Part shown: positions 18,101 to 27,767 of the stretch, in pieces | How positions within the stretch are numbered: position 1 is the stretch's first letter | Layout of the letters: the number at the start of each line of letters is the position of its first letter | Source: Chryseobacterium taiwanense | GTDB taxonomy: Bacteria; Bacteroidota; Bacteroidia; Flavobacteriales; Weeksellaceae | Length of the DNA: 64,000 nt | Direction: 5' to 3' | NCBI RefSeq assembly: GCF_000813825.1 | Contig: NZ_JWTA01000009.1 | Span: 1 to 64,000 of the forward strand | The notes under the pieces: model-generated | Database searches by the model: none | What the model was told of the DNA's origin: nothing | The model's input: only the letters and a program-made list of their open reading frames with translations | Program-made: the position numbers and the translations under genes

Positions 18101-18939
18101 AATTAATCAAACAATTAATTCATAATTACAAAATCAAATATAACGATATCCAAGGGGTTAAAAACCGTGAGAAATTTGCAATTTCAATCGGAGATGAGCT
18201 TCCAGCAGGTATCATGAAATTGGCAAAAGTTTACATCGCTAAGAAACGTAAACTGAATGTAGGAGATAAAATGGCGGGACGTCACGGTAACAAAGGTATC
18301 GTTTCTAGAATCGTTCGTGAAGAAGATATGCCATTCCTAGAAGATGGAACACCGGTAGATATCGTATTGAATCCACTTGGGGTACCTTCTCGTATGAACA
18401 TCGGTCAGATTTACGAAACAGTTCTTGGATGGGCTGGTAGAAAATTAGGATTGAAGTTCGCTACACCAATCTTCGATGGGGCTACATTAGATCAAATTAC
18501 TGAGTATACTGAGAAAGCAGGTCTTCCTAAATTCGGTCACACTCACCTTTATGATGGGGGGACTGGAGAAAGATTTACACAGGCTGCAACGGTAGGTATC
18601 ATTTATATGTTGAAATTAGGACACATGGTAGATGATAAGATGCACGCACGTTCTATCGGTCCTTACTCATTGATTACTCAGCAGCCGTTAGGAGGTAAAG
18701 CTCAGTTCGGAGGTCAGAGATTCGGAGAGATGGAGGTTTGGGCTCTTGAAGCATTCGGAGCATCAAATATCTTGAGAGAAATCTTGACTGTGAAGTCGGA
18801 TGACGTGATTGGTAGAGCAAAAACTTATGAAGCAATTGCAAAAGGTGAATCTATGCCTGAACCAGGTATTCCAGAATCATTCAACGTATTACTTCACGAG
18901 TTACAAGGTCTTGGACTTGATGTAAGACTAGAGGAATAA
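15118..18939 (+). CDS. rpoB: DNA-directed RNA polymerase subunit beta
   Basis: 1273-residue beta subunit of RNA polymerase. The rifampicin-binding cluster is wild-type in appearance: [19 protein letters not shown], then [24 protein letters not shown] given here as the blocks [12 protein letters not shown] and [12 protein letters not shown]. Other landmarks are the lobe start [15 protein letters not shown] and the C-terminal [19 protein letters not shown] block. The length is typical for Bacteroidota. rpoC follows after 84 bases. Confidence 0.99.
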   Translation: MSKTTPTIRGNQRVNFSSAKGKIITPDFLDIQIESFSEFFQLDTLPEDRTDEGLYKTFQENFPITDSRNQFVLEFLDYLVDSPRYSIDECVERGLTYSVPLKARLKLYCTDPEHEDFQTVVQDVYLGPVPYMTPSGSFIINGAERVIVTQLHRSPGVFFGQTYHANGTKLYYSRIIPFKGSWMEFTTDINSVMYAYIDRKKKLPLTTLLRAIGYESDKDILQIFDLAEEVKVSKAALKKVEGRTLAARVLNTWFEDFVDEDTGEVVSIERNEIILDRETILEKEHLDLILDAGVKSILIHKENSNEFSIIQNTLQKDPTNSEKEAVEYIYRQLRNADPPDEETARGIIEKLFFSEQRYSLGEVGRYRLNKKLGLNIPTTTEVLTKEDIIAIVRHLIELVNSKAEVDDIDHLSNRRIKTVGEQLAGQFGVGLSRIARTIKERMNVRDNEIFTPLDLVNAKTLTSVINSFFGTNQLSQFMDQTNPLSEITHKRRLSALGPGGLSRERAGFEVRDVHHTHYGRICPIETPEGPNIGLISSLGIYAKINRLGFIETPYRKVEDSKIDLAADPIYLNAEDEEDKVIAQANVELNDNGEFLTDRIIARLDGDYPVVEPSQVNLIDVAPNQISGISASLIPFLEHDDANRALMGSNMMRQAVPLLKPQAPIVGTGLEQQVARDSRILINAEGTGTVEYVDADKITIKYERSEDEDLVQFESATKTYNLTKFRKTNQSTTITLRPNVRVGDVVEKGQVLCDGYATEDGELALGRNLVVAFMPWKGYNFEDAIVINEKVVREDWFTSIHVDEYSLEVRDTKLGMEELTADIPNVSEEATKDLDENGMIRIGAEVKPGDIMIGKITPKGESDPTPEEKLLRAIFGDKAGDVKDASLKADSSLRGVVINKKLFSRNIKDKKKRTEEKLKLEEIENTYKAKFDELRNTLIEKLNTLVSGKTSQGVTNDLDEEIIGKGVKFTHKLLTSVEDYVNVSGSDWTVDHDKNELIKQLIHNYKIKYNDIQGVKNREKFAISIGDELPAGIMKLAKVYIAKKRKLNVGDKMAGRHGNKGIVSRIVREEDMPFLEDGTPVDIVLNPLGVPSRMNIGQIYETVLGWAGRKLGLKFATPIFDGATLDQITEYTEKAGLPKFGHTHLYDGGTGERFTQAATVGIIYMLKLGHMVDDKMHARSIGPYSLITQQPLGGKAQFGGQRFGEMEVWALEAFGASNILREILTVKSDDVIGRAKTYEAIAKGESMPEPGIPESFNVLLHELQGLGLDVRLEE

Positions 18940-19023
18940 TTTTAAATTTTAAATTATAAATGTTGAATGGCGACATTCAAAAATTAATCTAAAATCTAAA
19001 ATCTAAAATTTAAAATCTAACAA
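18940..19023 (+). other. rpoB-rpoC spacer with tetraloop hairpin and ATCTAAA tandem
   Basis: TTGAATG (18963-18969) and CATTCAA (18974-18980) form a perfect stem around GCGA. From about 18986 to 19019 the heptamer AATCTAA/ATCTAAA repeats four to five times. No T-run follows, so it is more likely an mRNA-processing or translation-tuning element than a terminator. Confidence 0.45.
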
Positions 19024-22000
19024 ATGTCAAATAAAAATAAATCAAGTAGATTTAATAAAATAACCATCGGTTTAGCTTCACCGGAGTCTATTTTACAAGA
19101 CTCAAGAGGGGAGGTTCTTAAGCCGGAAACTATTAACTACAGAACACACAAGCCTGAAAGAGACGGTTTGTTCTGTGAAAAAATCTTCGGTCCTGTAAAG
19201 GATTACGAATGTGCTTGTGGTAAATACAAGAGAATTCGTTACAAAGGGATCGTTTGTGACCGTTGTGGTGTAGAGGTTACGGAGAAGAAAGTACGTAGAG
19301 AGAGAATCGGACATATCGGTTTGGTTGTTCCTATTGCTCATATCTGGTATTTCCGTTCTTTACCAAACAAAATCGGTTACCTTTTAGGTATTCCTTCAAA
19401 GAAATTGGATATGATTATCTACTACGAGAGATATGTAGTTATCCAACAAGGTATCGCTAAGAAATTAGACGGTTCCGACTTTGAAAAAATGGAGTTCCTT
19501 ACAGAAGAAGAATACCTTGATATCATGGAAACTCTTCCTGTAGAAAACCAATATCTTGACGATTCTGATCCAAACAAATTCATCGCTAAAATGGGTGCTG
19601 AAGCTGTTGAAGAATTATTAAAAAGAATCGATCTTGATGCATTGTCTTTCGACTTGAGACACAAAGCTCACAACGAAGGTTCAAAACAAAGAAGAACAGA
19701 AGCTCTGAAAAGATTGAACGTTGTAGAAGCATTGAGAGGTGCGAATACAAGAATGATCAACAGACCAGAGTGGATGATTATGCGTGTACTTCCAGTTATC
19801 CCACCAGAACTAAGACCATTGGTTCCGTTGGATGGTGGACGTTTCGCTACTTCCGATTTGAATGACCTTTACAGAAGAGTTATTATCAGAAACAACCGTT
19901 TGAAGAGATTATTGGAGATCAAAGCTCCTGAAGTAATCTTGAGAAACGAGAAGCGTATGCTTCAGGAATCAGTAGATTCATTATTCGATAATACAAGAAA
20001 ATCTTCAGCTGTAAAATCTGAATCAAACAGACCATTGAAATCACTTTCAGATTCATTGAAAGGTAAGCAAGGTCGTTTCCGTCAGAACTTACTAGGGAAA
20101 AGGGTAGATTACTCTGCGCGTTCGGTAATTGTTGTAGGTCCAAACTTACAGCTTCACGAGTGTGGTATTCCTAAAGATATGGCTGCGGAACTTTACAAAC
20201 CATTCATCATTAGAAAACTAATTGAAAGAGGTATTGTAAAAACAGTAAAATCTGCAAAGAGAATTATTGATAGAAAAGAACCGGTAGTTTATGATATTCT
20301 AGAAAACGTGATGAAAGGTCACCCTGTTCTATTGAACAGAGCACCTACGCTTCACAGACTAGGTATTCAGGCTTTCCAACCTAAGATGATTGAAGGTAAG
20401 GCAATCCAACTACACCCGTTAGTAACAACAGCCTTCAACGCCGATTTCGACGGTGACCAGATGGCGGTACACTTACCGTTAGGTCCTGAAGCGATCCTTG
20501 AAGCTCAGTTATTGATGTTAGGTTCTCAAAACATCTTGAACCCTGCAAACGGTTCTCCAATTACAGTACCATCTCAGGACATGGTTCTTGGTCTTTATTT
20601 CATGACTAAAGAATTGAGCTCTACAGATACTATGAAAGTAAAAGGAGAAGGTCTTGCATTCTATTCTCCTGAAGAAGCGGAAATCGCTTATGCTGAAGGT
20701 AGAGTATCTTTAAATGCTAAAGTAAGATGTAGACTTCCTGTTAAAGAAGATGGAGTAATCGTTACAAGATTGATCGAAACTTCTGTAGGTAGAATTTTAT
20801 TCAACCAGATTGTACCTAAACAGTCAGGGTATATTAATGAACTTCTTACTAAGAAATCATTAAGAAATGTTATCGGTAAGATCCTTGCTGATACAGATTT
20901 CCCTACAACTGTGAAGTTCTTGGATGCAATGAAAGACTTAGGGTATTCAAACGCATTCAAAGGAGGTCTTTCTTTCTCATTAGGAGACATCGTAGTTCCT
21001 GTTGAGAAAAAGCAGATGATTGCACAATCAATCGAAACTGTAGACGAAATTAGAGCTAACTATAACATGGGTCTAATTACCGATACAGAACGTTATAACC
21101 AGGTAATCGACGTTTGGACAAACACAAACGCTGGATTAACTGAAATGATCATGAGCAGAATGAAAACTGACCAAGGTGGTTTCAACTCTGTATATATGAT
21201 GCTTGACTCTGGAGCGAGGGGTTCTAAGGAACAGATCCGTCAGTTATCAGGGATGAGAGGTTTGATGGCGAAACCACAAAAAGCTGGTTCTACCGGTGCA
21301 GAGATCATCGAAAACCCGATCCTTGCAAACTTTAAAGAAGGTCTTTCCATCCTAGAATACTTTATCTCTACCCACGGTGCTCGTAAAGGTCTTGCGGATA
21401 CCGCTCTTAAGACTGCCGATGCAGGTTACTTAACGAGAAGATTGGTAGACGTTGCACAGGACGTTATCGTTACAGAAGACGACTGTGGAACTTTAAGAGG
21501 TACAGAAGTTACTGCACTTAAGAAAAATGATGAGATTGTTGAAAAAATCTCTGAAAGAATCTTAGGTAGAGTTTCTTTACATAATATTTATGATCCGGAA
21601 AGTGATGAAATTATCGCTGAAGCTGATCAAATTATTACTGAGCAATTAGCGAAGAGAATTGAAGAAGCAGGATTAGAAGCTGTTGAAGTACGTTCACCAT
21701 TAACTTGTGAAGCTAAAAAAGGTATCTGTGCGAAATGTTACGGTAGAAACTTAGCAACAGGTAAAATGATTCACATGGGTGAAGCTGTAGGGGTTATCGG
21801 AGCACAGTCAATTGGGGAACCAGGTACTCAGCTTACGTTGAGAACTTTCCACCAAGGGGGTACTGCAGGTAACGTTTCAGAAAATCCTTCAATCGTTGCA
21901 AGAAGAGATGGTATCGTTGAAATGGACGAAGTAAGAACCATTACTTCTGAAGATGAAAACGGTAATACAGCTGAGGTTGTAGTATCTCGTTCAACGGAAT

Positions 22001-23289
22001 TTAGATTGGTTGCTGATAATGAGTCTAGAACTCCATTAATGGTAGCTAACGTACCTTACGGATCTATATTATCTGTAAAACCAGGTGATAAAGTGAAGAA
22101 AGGGGATACAATCTGTAGATGGGATCCGTATAACGCGGTTATCATTGCAGAAACTTCAGGTAAGGTAGAATACGAGGATATCATCCAAGGTATTTCATTC
22201 CAACTTGAAATTGACGAACAAACAGGATTCGAAGAGAAAGTAATCTCTGAATCTAGAAATAAGAAAGCCGTACCTACTTTGAAAGTGGTAGATTCTAAAG
22301 GAGTTGAGCAGAAAGCATACAACTTACCGGTAGGAGCCCACTTAATGGTAAACGATGGTGAAAAAATTAAGGCGGGTAAAGTCCTAATCAAGATCCCAAG
22401 AAAATCTGCAAAAGCAGGGGATATCACCGGAGGTCTTCCGAGAGTTACCGAATTATTCGAAGCAAGAAATCCTTCAAACCCGGCGGTTGTTACAGAAATC
22501 GATGGGGTAGTTTCTTACGGAAAAATCAAGAGAGGTAACCGTGAATTGATCGTTGAAGCTAAAACTGGAGAAAGAAAAATTTACTTAGTTAAATTATCAA
22601 ACCAGATCTTAGTACAGGAGAATGACTTCGTAAGAGCTGGTTCGCCACTTTCTGACGGTTCAATTACTCCAGACGATATCTTAAGAATTAAAGGTCCAAC
22701 TGCAGTTCAGGAATATTTGGTAAACGAAATTCAGGAAGTTTACCGTCTACAAGGGGTGAAAATCGACGACAAGCACTTCGAAATTATCGTAAGACAGATG
22801 ATGACGAAAGTATCTATCGTTGACGGAGGTGATACTCAATTCCTTGAAGGAGCTCTTGAACATAAGTATGACTTCTTAGAAGAAAACAACAGAGTATTCG
22901 GTCTTAAAGTAGTAGTTGATGCTGGGGATTCTAAAGCATTCCAACCAGGTCAGATGATTACTGCAAGAGAATTAAGAGACGAAAACTCTAAATTGAAGCG
23001 TGAAGATCAGGCTTTAGTTGAAGTAAGAGAAGCTTTACCAGCTACAGCAACACCTGTATTGCAAGGTATTACAAGAGCAGCTCTTCAAACTAAATCATTC
23101 ATGTCTGCGGCATCGTTCCAGGAAACTACTAAAGTTCTAAACGAAGCGGCTGTAGCAGGTAAGATCGATGATCTGAACGGTCTTAAAGAAAATGTAATTG
23201 TAGGACACAGAATTCCTGCAGGTACAGGTCTTAAAGAATATCAGAATGTAATTGTAGGTTCTAGAAAAGAATTCGAAGACCTTAACTAA
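19024..23289 (+). CDS. rpoC: DNA-directed RNA polymerase subunit beta'
   Basis: 1421-residue beta' subunit. The N-terminal zinc site is visible ([20 protein letters not shown], four cysteines near 60-80). The catalytic Mg-binding loop [12 protein letters not shown] is intact, as is the second zinc cluster [16 protein letters not shown], and the trigger-loop/bridge region is readable around [16 protein letters not shown]. It forms the catalytic core with RpoB. It is followed by an inverted repeat and the small DUF3467 gene. Confidence 0.99.
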   Translation: MSNKNKSSRFNKITIGLASPESILQDSRGEVLKPETINYRTHKPERDGLFCEKIFGPVKDYECACGKYKRIRYKGIVCDRCGVEVTEKKVRRERIGHIGLVVPIAHIWYFRSLPNKIGYLLGIPSKKLDMIIYYERYVVIQQGIAKKLDGSDFEKMEFLTEEEYLDIMETLPVENQYLDDSDPNKFIAKMGAEAVEELLKRIDLDALSFDLRHKAHNEGSKQRRTEALKRLNVVEALRGANTRMINRPEWMIMRVLPVIPPELRPLVPLDGGRFATSDLNDLYRRVIIRNNRLKRLLEIKAPEVILRNEKRMLQESVDSLFDNTRKSSAVKSESNRPLKSLSDSLKGKQGRFRQNLLGKRVDYSARSVIVVGPNLQLHECGIPKDMAAELYKPFIIRKLIERGIVKTVKSAKRIIDRKEPVVYDILENVMKGHPVLLNRAPTLHRLGIQAFQPKMIEGKAIQLHPLVTTAFNADFDGDQMAVHLPLGPEAILEAQLLMLGSQNILNPANGSPITVPSQDMVLGLYFMTKELSSTDTMKVKGEGLAFYSPEEAEIAYAEGRVSLNAKVRCRLPVKEDGVIVTRLIETSVGRILFNQIVPKQSGYINELLTKKSLRNVIGKILADTDFPTTVKFLDAMKDLGYSNAFKGGLSFSLGDIVVPVEKKQMIAQSIETVDEIRANYNMGLITDTERYNQVIDVWTNTNAGLTEMIMSRMKTDQGGFNSVYMMLDSGARGSKEQIRQLSGMRGLMAKPQKAGSTGAEIIENPILANFKEGLSILEYFISTHGARKGLADTALKTADAGYLTRRLVDVAQDVIVTEDDCGTLRGTEVTALKKNDEIVEKISERILGRVSLHNIYDPESDEIIAEADQIITEQLAKRIEEAGLEAVEVRSPLTCEAKKGICAKCYGRNLATGKMIHMGEAVGVIGAQSIGEPGTQLTLRTFHQGGTAGNVSENPSIVARRDGIVEMDEVRTITSEDENGNTAEVVVSRSTEFRLVADNESRTPLMVANVPYGSILSVKPGDKVKKGDTICRWDPYNAVIIAETSGKVEYEDIIQGISFQLEIDEQTGFEEKVISESRNKKAVPTLKVVDSKGVEQKAYNLPVGAHLMVNDGEKIKAGKVLIKIPRKSAKAGDITGGLPRVTELFEARNPSNPAVVTEIDGVVSYGKIKRGNRELIVEAKTGERKIYLVKLSNQILVQENDFVRAGSPLSDGSITPDDILRIKGPTAVQEYLVNEIQEVYRLQGVKIDDKHFEIIVRQMMTKVSIVDGGDTQFLEGALEHKYDFLEENNRVFGLKVVVDAGDSKAFQPGQMITARELRDENSKLKREDQALVEVREALPATATPVLQGITRAALQTKSFMSAASFQETTKVLNEAAVAGKIDDLNGLKENVIVGHRIPAGTGLKEYQNVIVGSRKEFEDLN

Positions 23290-23302
23290 AATTAATGATT
23301 TG

Positions 23303-23349
23303 GAATTTGAGGTTTGAAATTATTTTTATATTTTCACAACCTCAAATTT
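23303..23349 (+). repeat. inverted repeat between rpoC and DUF3467 gene
   Basis: AATTTGAGGTT (23304-23314) and AACCTCAAATT (23338-23348) form an 11-bp stem with a 23-nt loop and no T-run immediately after. It may be a processing hairpin or a weak terminator that lets part of the rpoBC transcription continue. Confidence 0.55.
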
Positions 23350-23375
23350 CGAATTAAAAAAAATAATTTATAACA

Positions 23376-23681
23376 ATGGACAACAATCAAAATCCACAAG
23401 ACGGAAACATCAACATCGAATTAAACGAAATGGTAGCAGCGGGAATCTATGCTAATTTAGCTTTAGTAAACCACTCTCCATCTGAATTCGTTGTAGATTT
23501 CATCCAATTAATGCCGGGGGTACAACAAGCGAAAGTAAGATCAAGAGTTATCCTTGCTCCACTTCACGCAAAAAGAGTATTATCTGCTCTTCAACAAAAC
23601 ATTGCTAACTACGAACAACAATTTGGTGAAATCAAAGAAGTTGAGCCTTTCGTATTAGGTGCTAACAACGTACAAGCTTAA
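23376..23681 (+). CDS. DUF3467 protein
   Basis: 101 residues, soluble, with no signal peptide. The core (about 12-90) fits the DUF3467 pattern: ELNEMVAAGIYANLALVNHS, then a FVVDFIQLMPG strand-turn, then VRSRVILAPLHAKRVLSALQQNI. The family is small and conserved in many bacteria, and its function is unknown. Its position straight after rpoC in a transcription block suggests a housekeeping role, but this is inference. A terminator follows at 23703. Confidence 0.88.
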   Translation: MDNNQNPQDGNINIELNEMVAAGIYANLALVNHSPSEFVVDFIQLMPGVQQAKVRSRVILAPLHAKRVLSALQQNIANYEQQFGEIKEVEPFVLGANNVQA

Positions 23682-23702
23682 GATTTTTCTTAACATACAT
23701 AG

Positions 23703-23733
23703 AAATGCTTCAATGAAAATTGAGGCATTTTTT
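23703..23733 (+). terminator. terminator after DUF3467 gene
   Basis: AAATGCTTCAAT (23703-23714) pairs with ATTGAGGCATTT (23719-23730) with one G:T, around GAAA, followed by T. It closes the RNA polymerase block. Confidence 0.9.
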
Positions 23734-23808
23734 TATGCTCATAATTATATATCTGTATTAAATATCTTTAATAGATAAAAATATTTTTCTATGAATTCTG
23801 CAATTTTA

Positions 23809-23816
23809 TATATTTG
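23809..23816 (+). promoter_or_regulatory. -7 box of the Crp-family gene
   Basis: TATATTTG fits TAnnTTTG 24 bases before the ATG at 23840, giving a short leader of roughly 18 bases. Confidence 0.6.
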
Positions 23817-23839
23817 TTTCTAGATATGATTTAATAGAT

Positions 23840-24484
23840 ATGATAAATAACCAATTTATTCTTAATAAGTTTGGGTTTTTGGGGAACGATTTTTCAATTG
23901 AACTTCAGAAACACGCATTTATTACAGATATTAAAGCAAAAACAGAAATTATTACCGAGGGGCAAAAAGTAAGATATGTTCCGTTCCTGATAAAAGGTTC
24001 CATTAAAGTCTATTCCTTAAATGACGGGAGAGAATTGATCTATTATTATGTGCGTCCCAATGATAGCTGCTTAATGACGTTTTCATCCATTTTTAGTGAT
24101 TATACAAGTAAGATCTATGCTCTTGCGGAAGAAGACTCTGAAGTGATGCTGGTTCCTGTTTCTGTACTGCATGAATGGTTAATTAAATTTCCGGAAATCA
24201 ACAGACTTTTTTATAACGAATACGACAAAAGGTTCACCGATGTAATGAACATGGTAAATGATGCCGTTTTTCACCGACTTGATAAAAGAATCCTGAATTA
24301 TATTAAACAACAGATTGTAATCACAGGAAACAACCCTATAAAGCTTACTCATAGAGAAATTGCCAGTAATTTAGGAACTTCCAGAGAAGTCGTAAGCCGT
24401 GTGTTGAAAAAAGTTGAAAATGAAGGTGAAATCATTCAGACCAAAGAAGGAATAAGAATGGCTGTAAATGAGAATGTTAGATAA
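23840..24484 (+). CDS. Crp/Fnr-family transcriptional regulator
   Basis: 214 residues. The N-terminal cyclic-nucleotide-binding-type beta-roll spans about 20-115 and the dimerisation helix about 118-145. The C-terminal winged helix has LTHREIASNLGTSREVVSRV at about 169-188. The recognition helix keeps R182, E183 and R187 in the same SRExVxR arrangement as E. coli CRP, which reads GTGA. There is only one cysteine (C77), so it cannot hold an Fnr-type 4Fe-4S cluster, and the cAMP-binding RxS block is not obvious; the ligand is unknown. A GGTGA-N6-TCACC site stands 58 bases downstream before the next operon, which it probably controls. Confidence 0.9.
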   Translation: MINNQFILNKFGFLGNDFSIELQKHAFITDIKAKTEIITEGQKVRYVPFLIKGSIKVYSLNDGRELIYYYVRPNDSCLMTFSSIFSDYTSKIYALAEEDSEVMLVPVSVLHEWLIKFPEINRLFYNEYDKRFTDVMNMVNDAVFHRLDKRILNYIKQQIVITGNNPIKLTHREIASNLGTSREVVSRVLKKVENEGEIIQTKEGIRMAVNENVR

Positions 24485-24541
24485 ATCTAATAAATGTTAT
24501 TTAATTATTTTAACAATTTAATTGATAAAAACAATTTTGTC

Positions 24542-24587
24542 GGTGACTTTTATCACCAAATTTTGAAAGCATAAGTCTATAAGTTTG
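24542..24587 (+). promoter_or_regulatory. CRP-like operator plus promoter for the envelope haem cassette
   Basis: GGTGA (24542-24546), six bases, TCACC (24553-24557) is a perfect dyad of the CRP/FNR class. A -7 box TAAGTTTG lies at 24580-24587. If transcription starts about five bases after the box, the dyad centre is near -42, the class II activator position. The regulator encoded just upstream carries the matching SRExVxR recognition helix. Sites and spacing are seen; regulation is inferred. Confidence 0.65.
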
Positions 24588-24616
24588 TTATACTAATATT
24601 TTAATCAGATAAATGT

Positions 24617-25459
24617 ATGACAAAAACTCTCTTTTTTTTGTCAATGTTGGCTTCAAGTCTCGCTTTTGCACAAGAAGACTTGTTGAAGGATATTGATACT
24701 ATTCAAACAAACACCGAAATTTCACAGCCTGCATTCAAGGCATTACAAGTCGTCACAGGACAATCTACAAAACTCGCTACAAAGAACGAATGGTATATCG
24801 TAGTAGCACACCGTTTCGGAGATGTAAGCAAAGGATTCAAAGATTTCTTTGGGTTAGATGATGCTTCAACCAAACTAGGGGTAATCTATGGTGTTACTGA
24901 TGGACTTTCATTAAGTCTTTCCAGAGAAACCAATATGAAAACTTTTGAAGGTGGGGCAAAGTATAAACTGGTAAAACAAAGTGAAAACTTTCCGGTTGAT
25001 ATTGTAGGCTATAATGTGTTGGCTGTAAATACAGACCTTAGCAAAGATAATTATCCGGATCTTCAGTTCGGAGATAGATTATCCTATCTTACTCAGGCAC
25101 TTATTTCAAGAAGATTTAGCGATAAATTTTCGCTGCAATTAACACCTTCTTATGTTCACAAAAACCTTTACGAACCTAGTATTGAAGACAAAAACCAGTT
25201 TCTTACAGGATTAGGAGGACGTTATAAAATTTCGAAAAGAATTTCTATTAACGCAGAATACTTTGTGAATTTTGATAATCACAGTTTTTATAAAAATCCT
25301 TTATCATTGGGGATGGATATAGAAACCGGAGGACATGTTTTCCAGCTGTTGTTTACCAACTCTCAACTCAATTCAGACATCGGTTATCTCACCAATGCAG
25401 CCGGAGATTGGGGAAAAGGGCATATTTTCTTTGGGTTTAACCTTTATAGAGTTTTTTAA
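24617..25459 (+). CDS. DUF5777-family outer-membrane beta-barrel protein
   Basis: 280 residues. A signal peptide (MTKTLFFLSMLASSLAFAQ) is followed by a region rich in alternating aromatic/polar strands and ends in aromatic residues (FFGFNLYRVF), typical of an outer-membrane barrel. The pattern WYIVVAHRFGDVSKG and GVTDGLSLSLSRE fits DUF5777. The family often sits near cytochromes and YceI proteins in Bacteroidota; no transport substrate is established. It is the first gene of a five-gene operon behind the Crp-like operator; the cytochrome starts two bases after its stop. Confidence 0.8.
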   Translation: MTKTLFFLSMLASSLAFAQEDLLKDIDTIQTNTEISQPAFKALQVVTGQSTKLATKNEWYIVVAHRFGDVSKGFKDFFGLDDASTKLGVIYGVTDGLSLSLSRETNMKTFEGGAKYKLVKQSENFPVDIVGYNVLAVNTDLSKDNYPDLQFGDRLSYLTQALISRRFSDKFSLQLTPSYVHKNLYEPSIEDKNQFLTGLGGRYKISKRISINAEYFVNFDNHSFYKNPLSLGMDIETGGHVFQLLFTNSQLNSDIGYLTNAAGDWGKGHIFFGFNLYRVF

Positions 25460-25461
25460 AT

Positions 25462-25812
25462 ATGAAAAAAATAGCATACTTATTTTCATCGGCGATTATT
25501 CTGATAGCCTGTGAAAGTAGAACCTATGAAGAAATCTCAGCATCAACTCCTATTGTAGAAAAGGTAACCTATACTAAAGATGTAAAACCTATTGTAGATG
25601 CTAATTGTATTGTTTGCCATTCTGCGGGAGGAGCAGCTTCGTTCCAGCCTTGGACGAGCTATACTCAGGTGAAAAATCATATCGATAATATCATAAACAG
25701 AATCCAGAAACCGGTTGGAGATCCTCAGAAAATGCCTCAAGGTGGAGCATTATCGCCTTCGCAGATCAGTATTTTCATTCAATGGAAAGCAGACGGACTT
25801 ATTGAAAATTAA
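25462..25812 (+). CDS. monohaem cytochrome c lipoprotein
   Basis: 116 residues. The lipobox LIAC (C17) makes it a membrane-anchored envelope protein. One haem c site is present, C49-I-V-C52-H53, within VDANCIVCHSAGGA. M91 in KMPQGG is a good second axial ligand. The layout resembles the small cytochrome domains of the PSCyt1/planctomycete-type group with a C-terminal IFIQWKADG block. It probably carries electrons in the periplasm. It is packed between the DUF5777 barrel and YceI genes with gaps of 2 and 11 bases. Confidence 0.88.
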   Translation: MKKIAYLFSSAIILIACESRTYEEISASTPIVEKVTYTKDVKPIVDANCIVCHSAGGAASFQPWTSYTQVKNHIDNIINRIQKPVGDPQKMPQGGALSPSQISIFIQWKADGLIEN

Positions 25813-25823
25813 ACTGAATTAAT

Positions 25824-26366
25824 ATGAAAAAGTTAATAATACTAACCGTTTCGTTACTTTTTACAAACCTTGCTTTTGCTCAGAAATATAGCTCAAAGAC
25901 AGGGAAAGTAACATTTGAAGCTTCAGTACCTTTATTTGAAGATGTTTTTGCTCAGGATGATAATAATATTGTTGTCTTGAATGCAGATACAGGAGAAATT
26001 GCTTCAGTTTCCGCTGTCAAAAACTTTCATTTCAAAACTAAGTTAATGGAAGAGCATTTCAATGAGAGCTATGCTGAAACAGCAAAATATCCGAAAACAA
26101 CTTTCAAAGGAAAGATCCTGAATTTTGATAAAACGAAACTTTCAGCAACAGAACAGAAATATGTCATCCAGGGAACATTAAATTTTCATGGAGTAGATAA
26201 AGCTTATACGTCAAACGCGACGATTTCTGCTAAGGACGGGAAGATTTATATCGAAGGAGGCTTTGTTGCAAAATCAGCAGATCATAAAGTAACCATTCCT
26301 AAAGTGGTCACTAAAAAGATTGCTGAAAATGTAAATGTTCAATATAAATATATCTTATCGAAATAA
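25824..26366 (+). CDS. YceI-family periplasmic protein
   Basis: 180 residues with a signal peptide (cleavage after LAFAQ). The mature part is the YceI lipocalin-like fold: KTGKVTFEASVPLFEDVFAQ, then HFKTKLMEEHFNESYAE and YPKTTFKGKI, and a C-terminal half with GTLNFHGVDKAY. YceI proteins bind isoprenoid-type lipids such as polyprenyl or quinone-like chains. Its stop codon overlaps the next start by one base, so it is translationally coupled to the ankyrin gene. Confidence 0.93.
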   Translation: MKKLIILTVSLLFTNLAFAQKYSSKTGKVTFEASVPLFEDVFAQDDNNIVVLNADTGEIASVSAVKNFHFKTKLMEEHFNESYAETAKYPKTTFKGKILNFDKTKLSATEQKYVIQGTLNFHGVDKAYTSNATISAKDGKIYIEGGFVAKSADHKVTIPKVVTKKIAENVNVQYKYILSK

Positions 26367-26893
26367 TGAAAAATTTAATTCTCATCATAGGTATTTTTCT
26401 GAGCGTTACATTAATGAATGCTCAGGAAAAGGCAAAATCTATTTTTGATATTGCCAGAAGCGGAACTGTAACAGAGGTACAAGAGCTGATGAAACAGAAT
26501 CCAGATGTTATTAATCAGACTAACGATCATGGTTTTTCGCCTCTTATTTTAGCATGTTACAGAGGGAATAATGAAGTGGCTAAGTTTTTGATAGATAATG
26601 TAAAGAATGTTAATTATAAAAGTCAGGAAGGAACTGCTTTGGCAGGGCTTTCTGTAAAATATAATAAAGATCTGGTAGAGCGTTTACTTCATAAAAACGC
26701 CGATCCTAATATCGCGGATGCTACAGGAGCTACTCCTTTATTCTGGGCTGTGAAATTTGGAAATAAAGAACTCATAGAATTGCTATTACAACATAAAGCA
26801 GACAAATCTATCAAAGATTCTCAGGGAATGACTCCATTCGAATATGCCCTTCAAACCAACAATAAAGACATTATCAACCTCTTAAAAAATTAA
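26366..26893 (+). CDS. secreted ankyrin-repeat protein
   Basis: 175 residues. A signal peptide (cleavage near LMNAQ) precedes four to five ankyrin repeats (about 25-175), with TNDHGFSPLILACYRGN, KSQEGTALAGLSVKYN, DATGATPLFWAVKFGN and DSQGMTPFEYALQTNN as successive repeat cores. Ankyrin repeats bind proteins, so this is probably a periplasmic partner or stabiliser of another cassette member. It overlaps yceI by one base and is three bases before the DOMON gene. Confidence 0.88.
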   Translation: MKNLILIIGIFLSVTLMNAQEKAKSIFDIARSGTVTEVQELMKQNPDVINQTNDHGFSPLILACYRGNNEVAKFLIDNVKNVNYKSQEGTALAGLSVKYNKDLVERLLHKNADPNIADATGATPLFWAVKFGNKELIELLLQHKADKSIKDSQGMTPFEYALQTNNKDIINLLKN

Positions 26894-26896
26894 AAA

Positions 26897-27643
26897 ATGA
26901 AAAAAACTTTACTAATATTGGGAATGCTTCTGGCGAATTTTGCCTGGGCTCAGTTTACGACAGGAACAGTCTCATTACCAACTGCGGGTATGACTGTAAA
27001 AATAGATACTACACCTACAACAGTTACTTTAACATTAACTGGAGACAGTAATTCAATGCTTGGAATTGGTTTTGGTTCCAGTGGAATGGCAAACGGAGCA
27101 GACGGATTTATTTATAATTCTGCTACAAGTAGAGATTACACCTTTGGTGGGATAGGAGTTACACCTACTGCAGATGCTGCACAGGATTGGACTGTTGGGA
27201 CTAATTCGGTATCAGGAACTACAAGAACAATCGTTGCAACAAGAACTTTAGCTGGTGGAACCGGAGATTTTGCGATTTCAAATGCCAATACAAGTCTTAG
27301 TATTTTCTATTCGAGAAGAGATGGAAATACAGTTTTAGGATATCATAATGCATTGAGAGATTATGCAACACTCTCAAGATCTGCGAGTCTTGCAACGAGT
27401 GATTTGACACTTAAGAGCAAAGCAACAAGTATTTATCCAAATCCTGCTAAAGAAACAGTGAATTTCGAAAATGCCGATAATATTAAATCTGTTGATATTT
27501 ACGAAACAACAGGACGAAAAGTAAAATCGGTGAAAGTTGAAGGGGGAAATATCAGTGTTTCTGATTTAAGATCCGGAAGCTATTATTTAGAAATTACCCA
27601 AAAAGACGGTACATTATCCTACGAAAAATTAATTAAAGAATAA
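26897..27643 (+). CDS. DOMON-like domain protein with T9SS sorting domain
   Basis: 248 residues. A signal peptide (cleavage after AWAQ) is followed by a domain (about 20-165) that resembles DOMON: MLGIGFGSSGMANGADGF with M64 after a GFG turn, a central QDW, and GYHNALRD with H150. In DOMON proteins a Met/His pair in these positions can bind haem b. The C-terminal about 75 residues are a type IX sorting domain (IYPNPAKETVNFEN start, GSYYLEI end), so the protein should be exported to the cell surface or released. It ends the operon, followed by a terminator. Confidence 0.75.
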   Translation: MKKTLLILGMLLANFAWAQFTTGTVSLPTAGMTVKIDTTPTTVTLTLTGDSNSMLGIGFGSSGMANGADGFIYNSATSRDYTFGGIGVTPTADAAQDWTVGTNSVSGTTRTIVATRTLAGGTGDFAISNANTSLSIFYSRRDGNTVLGYHNALRDYATLSRSASLATSDLTLKSKATSIYPNPAKETVNFENADNIKSVDIYETTGRKVKSVKVEGGNISVSDLRSGSYYLEITQKDGTLSYEKLIKE

Positions 27644-27647
27644 ATTG

Positions 27648-27673
27648 AAAGCCACTGAAAAGTGGCTTTTTTG
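27648..27673 (+). terminator. terminator of the envelope cassette
   Basis: AAAGCCACT (27648-27656) pairs with AGTGGCTTT (27661-27669) around GAAA, followed by T. Confidence 0.92.
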
Positions 27674-27746
27674 TTTACAATGATTCTAAAAAGTGCTTTT
27701 AATGTTTTTTTAACTCAGGAAACTTTTATGTCAAATTTTCCAGAAG

Positions 27747-27754
27747 TAACTTTG
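27747..27754 (+). promoter_or_regulatory. -7 box of the phosphodiesterase gene
   Basis: TAACTTTG fits TAnnTTTG 14 bases before the ATG at 27768, giving a leader of only about nine bases. No clear -33 TTTG at the standard distance. Confidence 0.5.
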
Positions 27755-27767
27755 TGAAAAATTTATA

